Shown: positions 53,715 to 64,000 of the stretch, in pieces
Numbering within the stretch: the first letter of the stretch is position 1
How the letters are laid out: each line of letters begins with the position of its first letter
The notes under the pieces: generated by a model
The model's database searches: none
What the model saw: the letters and a program-made list of their open reading frames with translations, nothing else
Told to the model about the DNA's origin: nothing
Translations under genes and position numbers: made by a program
Assembly: GCA_015178975.1 (NCBI GenBank)
Contig: WHVD01000071.1
Span: 186,001 to 250,000 of the forward strand
Origin: Hysterangium stoloniferum
Taxonomy: Eukaryota; Basidiomycota; Agaricomycetes; Hysterangiales; Hysterangiaceae
Reading direction: 5' to 3'
DNA length: 64,000 nucleotides

Positions 53715-54458
53715 CTCAGTATTCATTATTCTGGCCCCCCATGTTCTGTGGATGTATATTACTATGAAATTAGACAAGCGCTTTGCAACGGTTTGAATTT
53801 TTTGTCATTCCTGAGTTTCAAACTGGAAGATTGGTTAGACATTTTTTACTCCAGTACCGAGAGCGACACAATTCCTAGTCAATTACAGTTATATAATTGC
53901 TAATATATACGTTAGAAGAAACGTTGAGGAATTATCACTATTGAATACGCTGTCAAACACAAAAGGAGTCATTCCCATCAACAACCCCGTATATACTGTG
54001 AGCTGCATGTGAAACCACATGCACACTCAACCGTTTTGATGAACACATTCCCACATTGGAATCGTACAGAAAGTTTTCATTGATGGTCAAAATAGATATC
54101 GGCTTTTCTCCGCCACCGATTGTAGCATGTCAAGTCCTCCTGAAAACGGTGTGTGGATCAGAACAAGGCTGAAGAGTACGTGTTATTATTTGAAACTATT
54201 ATAAAAAGAATGTTCAGTGACACAGCTACCCAGGCAATTAATGGGCCTCCGTGAACGAAGATTGAACTGCATAGAACTGGAAAGGATCGTGTCTAATCGC
54301 CGAAGCATTGATTACACTCATTCGCAATCTTTCGTTAGAAATACTACAAGAGCTTCTCACTATTCCCGCCACACTCGCAGAACCGTGACCACACGAATAA
54401 ACTCAGTCTCTTATAATGGGTAAGACGGACCGGTAAATAGCGTGCTAGATCTATGATT
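53715..54458 (+). pseudogene. Downstream segment of the F-box unit (FLSFKLEDW and KAEEYVLLFE blocks)
   Basis: YYYEIRQALCNGLNF and FLSFKLEDWLDIF lie at 53745-53850, then frameshifts. At 54150-54255 NKAEEYVLLFETIIKR and MFSDTATQAINGPP end at a TGA. The segment is cut by the Copia 5' LTR at 54459, inside GATCTATGATT, which continues in the other R copies. Confidence 0.45.
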
Positions 54459-54721
54459 TGTTGGTCGAAGACAATGCAGAGTCTTAGTAAGGAGTTAAAC
54501 AAAGAGGAGGATGGTGGAGACAATGGTGAGAATGAGGACAATGCGCAGGAGATTGTGCAATTCTAGTAGTCTCCAATAGAACAATAACAGACGGGATCAC
54601 GTGATCAGGACAATAGAAGCGCAGTGTGGCAGGTCCACAATTGGCATGTTTTTTCTTATAAAAAGTAGACAGAAGTATCTACATTTCTCTAATAACACTT
54701 TTACCTCTACTTCAAACAACA
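54459..54721 (+). repeat. 5' LTR of Copia element 2, 263 bp
   Basis: Starts TGTTGGTCGAAGAC and ends TTCAAACAACA, inverted ends TGTTG/CAACA. The other copies of the host sequence (23325-23355, 46480-46510) give the insertion site. It contains CTTATAAAAAG near 54656, a TATA-like promoter. No 3' partner LTR was found. Confidence 0.8.
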
Positions 54722-54735
54722 GGTTATGGGCCCCA
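54722..54735 (+). promoter_or_regulatory. Copia 2 primer-binding site, half-tRNA-iMet type
   Basis: GGTTATGGGCC follows the LTR directly, the same word as beside the LTR at 3489. It is complementary to the initiator tRNA-Met anticodon arm. Two otherwise very different Copia elements share it. Confidence 0.75.
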
Positions 54736-56065
54736 GCTGTACATAATTATCACCATCTACTATCACATCTAAAAAAAAAAACTACCTGTAACAATCACTT
54801 ACAATGTCAAACACCAACACCATCTTCAAGATTGATCCGCTCAATGGAGATAACTACACAGCATGGAGATGATACCTCATGGTGATCCTGGATGATCTAG
54901 AACTATGGGAGATAGCCAATGGCAGCGAGATGAAACCAATCTTGACCAATGTCAATGATGCCCAGGAACAACAGGAAATCGCAGATTGGATCAAGAAAGA
55001 CAAGAAAACGAGAAAATAGATTTTCTTATGCATATCTGATGAACATCAAGTTTATATTGACGATGGGATGACTGGACACAAAATTTGGACTAGACTACAA
55101 GACATATTTGAGTCTAGGGGGGCAGTTGGTGTTGTCAACTTAAGTTGAGAATTTTTCAGGACATTTGCGGAAGATGGCGCTAATATGGAAGAGCATGTAT
55201 GCAAACTTCAGAGTCTTCGACAAGAACTAAGTGCACGAGGACAATCAATCACTGACTTAAACTTCACAAATACATTGCTTACATCACTTCCAGACTCTTG
55301 GTTGACATTCATCACAGTAGTTAATGCTGGTGCAGTAGCTGTGTCATCGAATATACTCATATCTAGGATCCTAGATGAGGATCGGGCTTGACAGGCTGGA
55401 GCAGTGCAACAAACAGCACTCAAAGCCAGTGAAAAACCAGGAGCCACAAAAGGCACATGCCACAACTGTCGCAAGAAAGGACACTATCTTGCAGATTGTT
55501 GGGGAAAAGGGGGTGGCAAAGAAGGCCAGACACCCAAATGGTTCAGACCTAGAGACACGGACACAGCTGAACAACCAAATTTTGCATTCATGGCTAATAT
55601 AGCATTAACATCGACCTCAATGTCTGACTGGTTGGCTGATACTGCAGCCTCAACACACATAGCACAGAACAAACAGGACTTCATTACCTACTCTGAGAAA
55701 TCTTCAGAAATCACAGGGATTGCACCTGGCACATCACTAAAAACAAAAGGATGAGGATCAGTCACATTAGAGTTCAAGGTTGGCGAAAAAATCTATTCCA
55801 TTATACTCAGAAACATCAAACATGCACCTGAAGCCCCAAACAACCTCATCAGTATAGGATGACTTACTGTAATGGACATTCGGCACTCTTCACTCCAGTT
55901 GGTGTACAATTTAAAGGGAAATCAGGAACTATCTTTGGCATGGGATGGAAAGTTGGTAGCATGTATCAGATGAGAGCGCATGTCAAGAAAACCAGTCAGA
56001 AGCAGGACTTTGTCACTGTAGTACATGGACGCACCTGGGACAAATGGCACCATATTCTTGGACAC

Positions 56066-56629
56066 TGTTACGACCCGTTCCCAGATGTTTCAATATCTGA
56101 CTTCCGATCTCCGACTTCTGACTTCTGACCTCTGACTACGGAACATCATAGTTACCATATCATCTGCATTCTTCCCTTGTTCCGCATTTGGTAATTTGTC
56201 TGTGACAAATATTCACTTGTTTGTCTATTGTATTCCTGTTTCAGAATATTGTGTTCCCAATACATCTTATTGTATTTCCATTTTAAGATTACTTCCATTT
56301 CCGTCTTATTATGGTCTTAGTTTGTAGTACAATAACAAGAAGACTTATATTAGTTTCCGCGAATTTGTACTTTACCTTAGATCTGATATCGACTTAGTTT
56401 CTTATTCCTTCTCCCATCTTTCTGTACGTTCGATATTCGGAACTCTTCGGAACTCTGAATATCTGTATCTTCCATCGTAAGTCTCACCTCCAAAATTAAG
56501 GACATTGAGCGTTTGCGTAGAGGTGCAGCACATAAGCTGAAGCCGACGTCCTGACCCTATCTAATAGTTCCCAACTTCCCAGTGACTTTCTGATAGTTCC
56601 GGAATAAGTTCCCGACATGGCACTTAACA
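56066..56629 (+). mobile_element. Solo LTR related to family L1, 564 bp
   Basis: Begins TGTTACGACCCGTTCCC and ends GGCACTTAACA; both flanks are GACAC (56061-56065, 56630-56634). It shares GCAGCACATAAGCTGAAGCC with the LTR at 18581 but is shorter. Removal links GH to the HINYW residues of the Copia frame. Confidence 0.95.
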
Positions 56630-56651
56630 GACACATCAATTACTGGACAAT

Positions 56652-57437
56652 TGTTAGGATACATACAGGGCAGATCTCCGGAGAAACCTGCAGAATATCC
56701 GGTAGGACCTGGCTTCAGCTTATAGGCTGTGCCCTCACTAGATCGTGTTGTCCAATTTCAGATGGACAGATGGGAATCCTGGGGAGTCCAGGTGAGGGTT
56801 GTGGGTCGAGGGGTCGAGATTGGTGAGAGAGATAGATGCGCCAGCGCCTGTGGGCTCTGACTAGTGTAAGGGGTGTGATTCAAGTAGGGTTTAGAGTGGA
56901 AAATGTATTAGATTACTGGGGGGAATCTAAGCTGATTTTCTGACTGGATTGTATGTACAACATCTGCCAGTTTAAATAGACCGTGGAGTGAATGTCATAC
57001 CAAATCCAGTAATAATGAAACAAAATGAGCAAAACATAAAACAGGAATAGTAAACACTGAATTGGTGTTAGGAACAGGACATAATGGAGCAGAGTCCAAA
57101 TAGTGACAAATCATAAACCATGACAGGAAACAGAGTGGAGGTGGAGTCCAAATCATGACAGGTCATTTGACTAAAACGGGAATGGGGCTCTGTGAGAGGG
57201 AAGATGGGTTTACTGAGTGGGGTCCAGCGACTGACATGCGGGACAAGGTTGGACATATACATAGATGGAGTCCGGTGGGATTTCCGGTGACTGAAACACA
57301 ATGTAATTAAGTTGAACCTAGACAAGTCTGACATACGGAGTCCAGCAGGAATTCCAGTAAACTGATAATGGGTGCATATAGGGTGCTGGTGCATATAAGT
57401 TAGTGTCTGGAGTCCGATGGGATTTCCGGTTGTAACA
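56652..57437 (-). mobile_element. Solo LTR of family L2, inverted, 786 bp
   Basis: Plus-strand ends TGTTAGGATACATAC and CCGGTTGTAACA. It is the inverted homologue of 59240-60059. Flanks are ACAAT (56647-56651) and ATGAT (57438-57442), not a clean duplication, but joining HINYW to MIKTLKKNN across it restores the Copia frame, so the insertion is real. Confidence 0.85.
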
Positions 57438-58759
57438 ATGATCAAAACGCTCAAAAAGAATAACTTGGTTATAGGCTTGGAAATTGATGAATCACAAGTG
57501 CCAACTCAATGTACAGCTTGCATTCAAGGTAAACAACATGTTGAGCCATTTCCACAGCAGGCAACCCAAAATGCCGAGCAGATTAGTGACCTTGTTGTGT
57601 CAGATGTATGGGGGCCAGCACGCGAAAAGTATTTCTACTCATACACTGATGCTAAATTCAGGTATTCAGCAGTTTATTTTGGAAATACGAAGGATAAAGC
57701 ATTAAAACACCCCAAAACCTTCAAAGCATTCCTCAAGACCCAAACTGGTAACAAACTCAAACATTTTTGCTTGGATAATGGTGGAGAATATGTCAACAAA
57801 CCATTCAAGGATTTCTGTGCTAAAAATGGCATTATCATTGTAATGTATTCAGGGGATTCTCTTAGATAGCTCAATATATGCTATAGTGTCACAGAGCTTC
57901 AATAATAAAACAAGCAAAGGTCCAGTAATTTAAATACTGATAGATTAATGAGCTGCGCTATTAAGCTTAAACAACTCAAATCAATGCTTACTTTGATTAT
58001 TGGAAGATTCAATAGAACTGTGTATGACTCTTTTAGCAAATAAAAGAACTATTCCTTGAGAATAGGGGCTGGAAGCTGAATATATGTGCAGTAACTTGGC
58101 AGAGACTTGATATAAAGCTTCGGATTCTTGTGTGCTTATTTGTAACTATTAACAGTTATTTAACAAGGTGTTAAATAATTTATTACTAGAGAAAATAATT
58201 TGTATTGGATTATCTGAGTGCTTGTACTTGATTAATTCAATAAAGTTAGGGCTGGGCCTTGAGTAATCTAGTATTGGCAGGGATTTCAGTAAGGATACTT
58301 AGATACTTATTAGGTTTATTATCTAATTAATAAGCCTAAAGGGTAGCTGTGAGGCTGGGGGGAACTTAGATGATTAGCTAAGTCCAAGAGTTGCTGACAA
58401 AGATTCAAGATGCTGCAAGTGTAGGTGCTTGCAGTGAGTGTATCAGACTAAGGCTATTATTGTCCTTAGGATGATGAGGTAAGCTTCTGTGCTGTACTGT
58501 AAAATATGAGTGTGATAGATTGGTTTTATTGGAAATTTGGCCCTCCTTATATACATTTTGATAACACAATGATTAGCTAACTATTTAGTTTATGAGGTCA
58601 TTAGTGAGATCATAATGACCTCATATTCTACTCATTATTTATCCTTTGTTTAACATGTGATTCCCTTCTCTGAGACAAGGGTTCTAACCTCTTGCTTGAA
58701 CATGAAGGTTCAAGGCCGCGGTCCCGGGACGGAAGCAAACGATGAATCGGTGGAACCTA

Positions 58760-58860
58760 ATAATGACTCGGGTAGTCACGTCCGTGACTTGTGTGACTCG
58801 GGCAGTCACATTCGTGACTTGTGTGACTCGGGTAGTCACACTCGTGACCTTTGTGACATC
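58760..58860 (+). repeat. Tandem ~30-bp repeat, GTGACTCGGG type
   Basis: About three units of GTGACTCGGGTAGTCAC with CGTGACTTGT spacing. Each unit contains GTGAC and its inverse GTCAC, so each can form a small stem. Confidence 0.8.
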
Positions 58861-59239
58861 CCGACACTGGAGGCTTATCTAATAAGTCACATGACTTCAA
58901 AAATGCGCAAACTAGGCTGCAGCAAGTGCCGAAAGGTAATAACTAAGTAAATAAAATATAAATAATTAGTTAAAAATTATAATAAATTAACTAAGATATA
59001 ATAGCATAATATGAGTTCATATATGCTATTATTATGCAAAGTTAAAAGGAATAGAGCCTATATTTCACAATAAAAATATAATAAAAATACAATAAATTCG
59101 AGAAAATATTAATAAATTCAAAGAAAATTAAGAGAAAATTATGAGATAAAGCTGATACCTCACATGTCCTTAGGATGATGAGGTAAGCTTCTGTGCTGTA
59201 CTGTAAAATATGTGTGTGATAGATGATTTTATTGGAAAC

Positions 59240-60059
59240 TGTCACGACCCGGACAAATCCCGCCGGACTCCGGGCACTAACTCGTACGCCCCCACGCGCT
59301 ACAAGCACCAATCGTCTGTTTATAGGACTTCCCACCCGGACTCCGTTACGTCAAGACTCGTTATGTTCGACCTCATTAAGACACATATCAGTCACCGGAC
59401 TTCCCCCGGACCCCGTCTCTGTCTATGTCCGTCTTCGTCCCACGCATCAGTCACCGGACCCGCTTAGAATCCCATCACCGCTCTAATCGAGCCCCGTTCC
59501 CGTTTTAGTCAAATGACCTGTCACGATTTAGGACTCCGCTCCCGCTCCGTTTCCCGTTATGGGTTATGCTTTGTCACGATTCGGACTCCGCTCCGTTCCG
59601 TCCCGTTCCTAACACCAATTTGGTGTTTACTATTCCCGTTCTATGTTTTGCTCGTTTCGTCTCATTATTACTGGATTCGGTATGTCATGCATTCCACGGT
59701 CTATATAAACTGGCAGATGTTGTACATACAATCCAGTCAGAAAATTAGCTTAGATTCCCCCCAGTAATCTAATACATTTTCCTCTCTAAAACCCTACTCT
59801 TATCAGACCGCTCGCACTAGTCGGAGCCCACGGGCTCCGGCGCATCTATCTCTCTCGACTATCTCGATTCACAACTCTCGACTCACGACCTACGACTCAC
59901 GACCCACGAACCCCCGCCCGGACTCCCCGGGATTCCCGTCCGCCTGTCTGAAATTAGACAACACGATCTAGCGAGGGCGCAGCCTATAAGCTGAAGCCAA
60001 GTCTTACCGGATATCCCGCAGGTTTCTCCGGAAACCCGGCCTGAGTGTGTATCCTAACA
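59240..60059 (+). mobile_element. Solo LTR of family L2, 820 bp
   Basis: Begins TGTCACGACCCGGAC and ends GTGTGTATCCTAACA; both flanks are GAAAC (59235-59239, 60060-60064). It shares CGGACTCCGGGCACTAACTC-like start and TATAAGCTGAAGCCAAGTC end with 33699-34531 and 56652-57437. It is GC-richer and less decayed than the other copies. Confidence 0.95.
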
Positions 60060-60328
60060 GAAACTGAGCCTTCCTTATATACATTTTGATAACTCAATGA
60101 TTAGCTAACTATTTAATTTATGAGGTCATTAGTTAGATCATAATGACCTCATATTCTACTCATTATTTACCCTTTATTTATCATGTGATTCCCTTCTCTG
60201 AGACAAGGGTTCTAACCTCTTGCTTGAACATGAAGGTTCAAGGCCGCGGTCCCGGGACGGAAGCTAACAATGAGTCGGCAGAATCAATTAATGACTCAGG
60301 TAGTCACATCCGTGACCTGTGTGACATC

Positions 60329-60412
60329 CCGACATCGGACTGTGACTTGTGTGACATCCCGACACCGGACTGTGACTTGTGTGACATCCCGACACCGGAC
60401 TGTGACTTGTCC
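60329..60412 (+). repeat. Tandem 30-bp repeat, about three units
   Basis: GTGACATCCCGACACCGGAC and TGTGACTTGT form a 30-bp unit repeated nearly exactly. It occupies the place of the different 30-bp array at 58760 in the sister unit, so the array sequence turns over faster than its surroundings. Confidence 0.85.
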
Positions 60413-60603
60413 GGACACTGGACGCTTATCTAATAAGTCACATGACTTCAAAAATGCGCAAACAAGCTGCAGCAAGGTGCCGAAAGGCAATAACTAAGTA
60501 AATAAAATATAAATAATTAGTTAAAAATTATAATAAATAAATTAAGTAATAATAGCACAATATGAGTCCATATATGCTATTATTTATGCGAAGTCAAAAG
60601 GCC

Positions 60604-61881
60604 TTATTCACATGTTGACGCCAGTGTGTATTTGATGTCGGTCTGGTAGTCATACTCTCTAAGATCAACCCCCTTCTCCTTGTCTTCCCACGAGAGACGT
60701 GGGGTATAGTCAGGATCTTCATCGGCGCCTTTGACATTAACGTCATCCACATCCACAATATCATGACCAGCAGTTTGTGACTTCGGGTGGATAGGGGTAT
60801 TCGCGTTGGGAATGATGTGGGGATGGAATGTCCCAGCATTGGGTCCTGCTCAAATTAAGTCAAGTAAGTATATGATGACATTAATTCCACAACGTGGGAC
60901 ACACCTTGCACACTGCGCTGGGAAAATGATTCTGTGCACAGTGATCCATTTAGCACAAGTGGGCCATACTCTCTAACATTCCCGTCATCGACAACGGGTG
61001 GGTGATCAGCCGGGTCAAAGCTCTCGACATTCCCATCATCCACCGCCGGTGCGCGATCAGCGGCGCGCTCAGGTCTGACGTGCGCGTTTTGAAGACAAGA
61101 GTGTATGACGTACACGATGGTGCCAAACAGTCTGAATACCAGAGCGATGTATATCAAGGTAATACACGCATTGCCGATCACCGCAGCATGTTTATGAAAA
61201 TCATTGTCAAGTATCTCACTATTCATCGCTGCATATAACACTGACCGTTGCTTGAGCTCACGACAGATCGTCTTCTTGATGTGTACACGCAGCGTGTGTT
61301 GGAGGTGCGTGACACTGCTGGGTCCGCCTTTGAATGGCTTGCTCATCAATACCGTCGCAAGGCTGCCTTTTGAGAATGGATGCAATCTAACGGGAATGCA
61401 ACCGGTAAGTGACAACATCACAGGCAACAAATAATAGCCACTGCCACTCATACATCATTGTACCAACCCAAATATAAGGAGTGTTTCATATCACTCACTG
61501 GAAGCAAACCGAACAATTTTGCAGCCTGCTCCAGGTTCAACTTGATGTTTGCCAATAGCTTGAATCCTGTGACAGCAGCCGTGAAGGGACTAAAACCTCG
61601 GTTGAAACACGGGAGCTGGTAGCCAAGTAAGATGGACATATCACTCAGTATATCCAACACCTTGAACTGCGTATCCGAGATGCAGTGGTGAAGGATGATT
61701 GATAATATTCTTTGCGAGGCGGTGTTGACATTGGTGCTGTGGAAGTAATATGAGTATGGTGCAATGTGAGAAAGAAGGGCAGATACACGTACTAACACAA
61801 GAACATTGATAGGAGTATCACGGCCATCAGAGTGATCCCGCTCCGGACCACAATAGGTTTGATGAAACCGAGGGGCTTCAT
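60604..61881 (-). CDS. Multi-exon hypothetical membrane protein gene, apparently single copy
   Basis: The start ATG is at 61881 (MKPLGFIKP), with hydrophobic GITLMAVILLSMFLCY in exon 1 (61793-61881). Intron 1 (61737-61792, 56 bp, GTACGT...CACAG) joins phase 2 to TNVNTASQRILSII. Exon 2 ends at 61499 before a GTGAGT donor; the join to the next exon (frame YYLLPVMLSLTGC, KGSLATVLMSKPFKGG) does not keep phase, so that junction is unresolved. A second hydrophobic stretch is ACITLIYIALVFRLFG. VDDGNV is repeated. The last intron is 60846-60904 (59 bp) and the stop is at 60604-60606. Family unknown. Confidence 0.6.
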
Positions 61882-62691
61882 GTTGTTGTAGAAGTGTTGA
61901 TTTTATTCTCAAGTGCTTGGATTCGGTGGTAGTTCAGAGTAAACCCGGGGTGGTAAGGAACAAGGCTACACCAATGGGCAATATTAGAGCACCAAAAATA
62001 TCAATCGGTAGCATTAGGAACCATGCATCCAAACTTGGAAGATCAAGCTATGCTGGGCAGTTTGTATAGATATTTATTAGGCGATGAATAGTGATTGTCA
62101 AGTGTCCCACACAGCCTGACGTGTTTTCTTAAAATAGATCAATCTATAAAATTATATTTATTATGTATTAAAAAAGAAAGTATGGGTTGGCTTAATTCAA
62201 TACACAAACTACAATGCTTCAATAAGCTTGTAATGAAGTACTTGTACTAATAAATGTGTCAGTCAGTGAATCACCTTCTGACATGATAGGTTTGTTGATA
62301 GTTTGGGTATAAATGAGTTAAATCAGGCATCGGCCCACTGAGCTTGGTCAAAGTACAAATTGGTAAACTATTTTTTTTTCATTTTGACATCAGCGGAATG
62401 ACAATAATTCTGAATTATTTATGGACAAAAATAAGAGTATTTATCTTTATTGTTTTGGATGTAATGAAACCACAATTCCCTACATAACCTCTATTTGGCA
62501 AAAGACGCAGAAAGACCAGACGGTTGAGAAACGAAGCATCGATGTGTGATCGGGATCGCCTGTTTTAAGCATTAGAATAATTCTTTTTGATGCCGCTTAA
62601 TCTGACATGGGTGCCCATGATAGGCAAGTCGCTAGTGTTAATGTCGGTCATGGGAGGCCGTCGGCTGTGGTATGTGACTTGTGTATAGTAT
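61882..62691. other. No gene recognised
   Basis: AT-rich 5' flank of the membrane-protein gene. No ORF, repeat copy or terminal structure is supported, apart from simple A/T runs near 62150 and 62370. Confidence 0.4.
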
Positions 62692-63368
62692 TTACAGCTG
62701 TTCCGGATACGTAGTGCGGAGTTTAAAAATCAATAAACAAATTCCGCTTTGGTCCCAAAAATAAATTGCCTTGTAACTCCATAATGGAGAGGAAGTAAGA
62801 TATAATAATTTGTATTAAACATATATATATATGGGGCAAGCTATTCCTATAATCATAATTTCTTATTTCCTGTTATTTAACATTTAGACCTCTGTCAAAG
62901 AATCAGCTCCTCCGCCACAATTGAACACTTGTTTAGGTTGAAACCCGGGAAGAATAATATGAAATATTATATATAAAAGTCTAAATAAGAATGGATGCTT
63001 ATAAGTACGGAATGTAGGGAACGGCAAGACTAGTGTAAATCTGGCCTTTCCCTACATTCTGTCCTGTATAGACATCCATTCTTGTTTATACTTTTATATA
63101 TAATATACAATATTATTCTCCCCAAGTTTCAAACAGAAAAAGTGTGTAATTGTGGTGGAGGAGCTGATTCTTTAACAGAGGTCCAAATGTTAAATAAGAG
63201 GGAATCAGAAATTCTGAGTCTAGGAATAGCTTGCCCCATATATATATATGGTGAATACAAAGTATTATATCTTACTTCCTCCCCATTATGGAGTTACATG
63301 GCTGGGACCAAAGCAGAATTTTTTTATTGATTTTCAAACTCCGCACTACGTACCCGGAACAGCTGTAA
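62692..63368. repeat. Large imperfect hairpin, arms about 325 bp, 28-bp loop
   Basis: The left arm 62692-63020 (TTACAGCTGTTCCGG to GAATGTAGGGA) is complementary to the right arm 63049-63368 through most of its length, with small indels. It includes ATATATATATGGGGCAAGC on the left and its inverse on the right. No ORF spans it. Candidates are a foldback transposon or an inverted-duplication scar. No target duplication was found. Confidence 0.9.
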
Positions 63369-63614
63369 GCCGATTTTCGGACGTCTCGGGGATGAAAATC
63401 TTTATTTACCCCTGCCTTTTGAATTGTGGATTTAATATGGAGACATCGTCTCTATTTTAGCTTGGCTTCTTTCTCTACAACCAGTAGTCATACTGGTCAC
63501 AATCGCACGAGGCCTGGAGCACCCATCAAATGTTGGAGGATCGCCAGGAGGGCTGAAACAGCCGAAACATGGCTCAAGTGTGGAGAATGTATAATGTATT
63601 GGTGTTTATATCTA
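63369..63614. other. Short interval with no supported gene
   Basis: Two overlapping plus ORFs lie here, but they have no recognisable domain or second copy. Confidence 0.3.
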
Positions 63615-63945
63615 GGGAGGCCGAGTTAAATTCGTTGACTACCTACCCTCCTTCTGATATACCCAACAAATCCACGGATGAACTGATGCTACCCAATCAT
63701 CGCACGCATATTTGACTAGGAATATAAATTTTTAATGTATCAGTTAATATATCTCCTAGCTAAGGGCTTCCGCCGGGATCGCCCCCATCAGGCTAGCATT
63801 CACCCCCGTGCAATCTTTAGCTCCACCGGATGTCGTGTCACAGGGTTAATGTATACCAAGTCAATGGACTACCGATGCCATAGACCCTATGACTATGCCA
63901 TTCAAGAAGGAGGGTAGGTAGTCAACGAATTTAACTCGGCCTCCC
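63615..63945 (+). mobile_element. MITE, 331 bp, with 41-bp perfect inverted repeats and TA duplication
   Basis: Ends GGGAGGCCGAGTTAAATTCG and its inverse; the 41-bp repeats (63615-63655, 63905-63945) are identical. TA flanks both sides (63613-63614, 63946-63947), as for Tc1/mariner-type insertions. The interior is non-coding. Identical repeats imply recent insertion or ongoing homogenisation. No autonomous partner with these ends is in the window. Confidence 0.93.
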
Positions 63946-63947
63946 TA

Positions 63948-64000
63948 CGACTGCCTCAGTGGGATAGAACGTACACCTGAACTCGGGTGGCAACAGGTCT
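63948..64000 (-). pseudogene. Edge fragment related to the 42408 exon
   Basis: On the minus strand the last bases read LLPPEFRCTFYPTEAV, resembling LFPPQFRRRFCRTETLV at about 42430-42480. The MITE is inserted at or next to the end of this fragment. The rest lies outside the window. Confidence 0.45.

Larger units (their letters stand above)
54804..57838 (+). pseudogene. Ty1/Copia gag-pol of element 2, split by two solo LTRs and truncated
   Basis: Gag starts at 54804 (MSNTNTIFKIDPLNGDNY) and has several stops. A zinc knuckle CHNCRKKGHYLADC lies near 55462. Protease reads WLADTAASTHIA (DTA in place of DTG) near 55635. The pre-integrase WHHILGH is cut at 56061. Pol resumes at 57438 (CTACIQGKQH, VVSDVWGPA, FCLDNGGEY) and ends in the integrase core at 57838, where LTR-like DNA begins. 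No RT region remains. Confidence 0.88.
57839..60600 (+). repeat. Long LTR-like tract with a duplicated unit, ending Copia 2
   Basis: Starts TGTAATGTATTCAG, similar to the end of the 26179 element (TGTGATGTATTAG). A unit starting TGTCCTTAGGATGATGAGG occurs at 58464 and again at 59165 and runs to the AT-rich ends near 59050 and 60600; the second copy contains the solo LTR at 59240. No gag/pol coding. The first unit ends CTCACA directly before the second, so a tandem duplication within a long LTR is likely. Confidence 0.6.

Noticed and set aside
58760-60412. Regular GTGAC-containing repeats resembling a CRISPR array
   Set aside because: Units are directly tandem with no unique spacers of constant length, the sequence is fungal LTR DNA, and no cas-like gene is present.
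61204-61434. Plus-strand ORFs and a GTAAGT site at 61405 suggesting a gene on the opposite strand
   Set aside because: The minus strand has longer open blocks with matched intron signals and hydrophobic segments; the plus ORFs look like shadows.
1-64000. A Starship-type giant transposon or Helitron carrying the gene cassettes
   Set aside because: No tyrosine recombinase (DUF3435) captain, Rep/helicase or terminal hairpin with CTRR was seen, and Starships are known from Pezizomycotina.

Overview
The window looks like transposon-rich DNA from an Agaricomycete-type basidiomycete fungus. The reasons are: a Ty3/Gypsy element whose RNase H, integrase and C-terminal chromodomain match the layout common in mushroom-forming fungi; Ty1/Copia elements; long-TIR Tc1/mariner and Mutator-like elements; fungal introns of about 50-60 bp with CTAAC-type branch sites; and an F-box protein ending in the IHRGTWAGDR/WKDV block typical of a large Agaricomycete family. 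I saw no rRNA, tRNA or prokaryotic operon structure. Taxonomy is inferred from family knowledge; no search was run.

Layout. 1-3740: the 5' part of a minus-strand Copia element running off the left edge. 3785-6860: a block of small repeated host-like genes, here named S, K, M, J and F-box. 8484-8816: an alpha/beta-hydrolase fragment. About 9178-21350: a decayed Gypsy element with one Tc1 fragment, two full-length Tc1 elements and two LTR-type insertions nested inside. 21353-24535: a second alpha/beta-hydrolase pseudogene and repeat 'R', with a solo LTR in it. 25541-28290: a coiled-coil ORF and a broken J/F-box start carrying a 1.86 kb LTR-like insertion. 30569-34880: a Mutator-like transposase fused to a cysteine-peptidase-like domain and split by two solo LTRs. 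35388-36318: a 931-bp Mutator-type element with 9-bp target duplications. 36360-43700: further repeat-family copies and a convergent pair of tentative genes meeting at 42280/42281. 45055-54430: an inverted arrangement of the same repeat families, with the only uninterrupted F-box ORF (52737-53714). 54459-57870: a second Copia element, itself broken by two solo LTRs and an LTR-like tract (57839-60600). 60604-61881: an apparently single-copy multi-exon membrane-protein gene. 62692-63368: a large hairpin. 63615-63945: a MITE with perfect 41-bp inverted repeats.

How it fits together. Most coding sequence is transposon-derived and broken. The non-transposon genes occur as two to five copies in varying order and orientation, and the copies act as each other's empty-site controls. 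Comparing them exposes insertions of 168-217 bp that begin TG, end CA and are mostly flanked by 5-bp duplications. At least ten LTR-like insertions lack a partner LTR, and several carry exact 5-bp duplications, so LTR-LTR recombination appears frequent. Functions of the S, K, M and R families are unknown.
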